Assembly: GCF_017368475.1 (NCBI RefSeq) | Contig: NZ_JAFNJE010000015.1 | Span: 34,011-98,010, forward strand | Source of the DNA: Alteromonas sp. 5E99-2 | GTDB taxonomy: Bacteria; Pseudomonadota; Gammaproteobacteria; Enterobacterales; Alteromonadaceae | Direction of reading: 5' to 3' | DNA length: 64,000 nt | Shown: piece by piece, positions 63,920-64,000 of the stretch | Layout of the letters: every line of letters starts with the position of its first letter | Numbering within the stretch: position 1 is the stretch's first letter | Program-made: the position numbers and the translations under genes | The notes under the pieces: generated by a model | What the model was told of the DNA's origin: nothing | What the model saw: only the letters and a program-made list of their open reading frames with translations | The model's database searches: none

Positions 63920-64000
63920 TCTTTGCTGTACAAGTTTTGTTCATTTAGGGCCTTGCTGACCGAGGCACTTGCTTGCAGGCTCAGTGGTTCTGAGTCAAAA

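Noticed and set aside
63920..64000. tRNA or other RNA gene at the right edge
   Set aside because: No cloverleaf or anticodon arm can be drawn in the 81 bases.

Overview
The window reads as chromosome of a marine gammaproteobacterium of the order Alteromonadales (Paraglaciecola / Glaciecola / Alteromonas-like). This is inferred from gene content rather than a database match: two PL7 alginate lyases, several TonB-dependent receptors, a RegB/RegA-type pair, a BLUF photoreceptor, glmU-deoR-glmS, and AT-leaning base composition. No rRNA, tRNA, insertion sequence, prophage or CRISPR array is visible. Coding density is high and most gene starts have recognisable Shine-Dalgarno sequences; several ORFs must be trimmed from their longest form, and the chosen starts are explained in the entries.

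Layout. 1-7 kb: an FKBP lipoprotein, an SGNH-like protein overlapping a sulfotransferase, greB, tex (preceded by two tiny chained ORFs), then a SprA-type metalloprotease-like protein with a small flagellar-rod-like partner. 6.9-7.06 kb: a short intergenic stretch with a Fur-box-like sequence, a promoter-like sequence and a strong minus-strand terminator, which together look like a small iron-regulated RNA. 7-18 kb: a BamA/TamA-like outer-membrane protein and a polysaccharide-degradation block (CBM32-PL7 lyase; divergent GH2 beta-glucuronidase-like enzyme; second PL7 lyase; large Asp-box propeller protein). 18-20.6 kb: a TonB-dependent receptor translationally overlapping a truncated haemoglobin. 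20.7-26.7 kb: ybiT-type ABC-F, DUF302, leuA, two Lrp/AsnC regulators and a gate-domain membrane protein. 26.9-27.7 kb: a family 2 glycosyltransferase.

27.7-34.6 kb is a run of minus-strand signalling genes: RegB-like kinase, RegA-like regulator, BLUF protein, a 1390-residue CheB-CheR-PAS-GGDEF-EAL hybrid, and a DUF2805 gene broken by a single amber codon. This light/redox/c-di-GMP cluster is the most interesting multi-gene system here. 34.7-40.6 kb: TonB-dependent receptor, Bcr/CflA exporter, divergent LysR, a GlxA/FtrA-like AraC regulator and an NTF2-like protein. 40.8-44.9 kb: the amino-sugar operon glmU-deoR-glmS. 45.1-47.5 kb: a periplasmic solute-binding protein followed by a membrane GGDEF protein with a degenerate active site (CGNEF).

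47.5-50.3 kb: an alkylation-repair set (Ada-AraC-AlkA fusion, Ogt) with an EamA transporter. 50.4-53.8 kb: class C beta-lactamase-like serine hydrolase, GT-C mannosyltransferase-like protein and a DUF547 protein. 54-55.9 kb: an XRE remnant, then an XRE-cupin regulator with azlC and azlD in an overlapping operon. 56-64 kb: PepSY membrane protein with a Fur-box-like site, a DUF2235 (Tle1-like) lipase with no secretion-system neighbours, GntR regulator, SulP transporter, NhaC antiporter and an unusual class IV aminotransferase.
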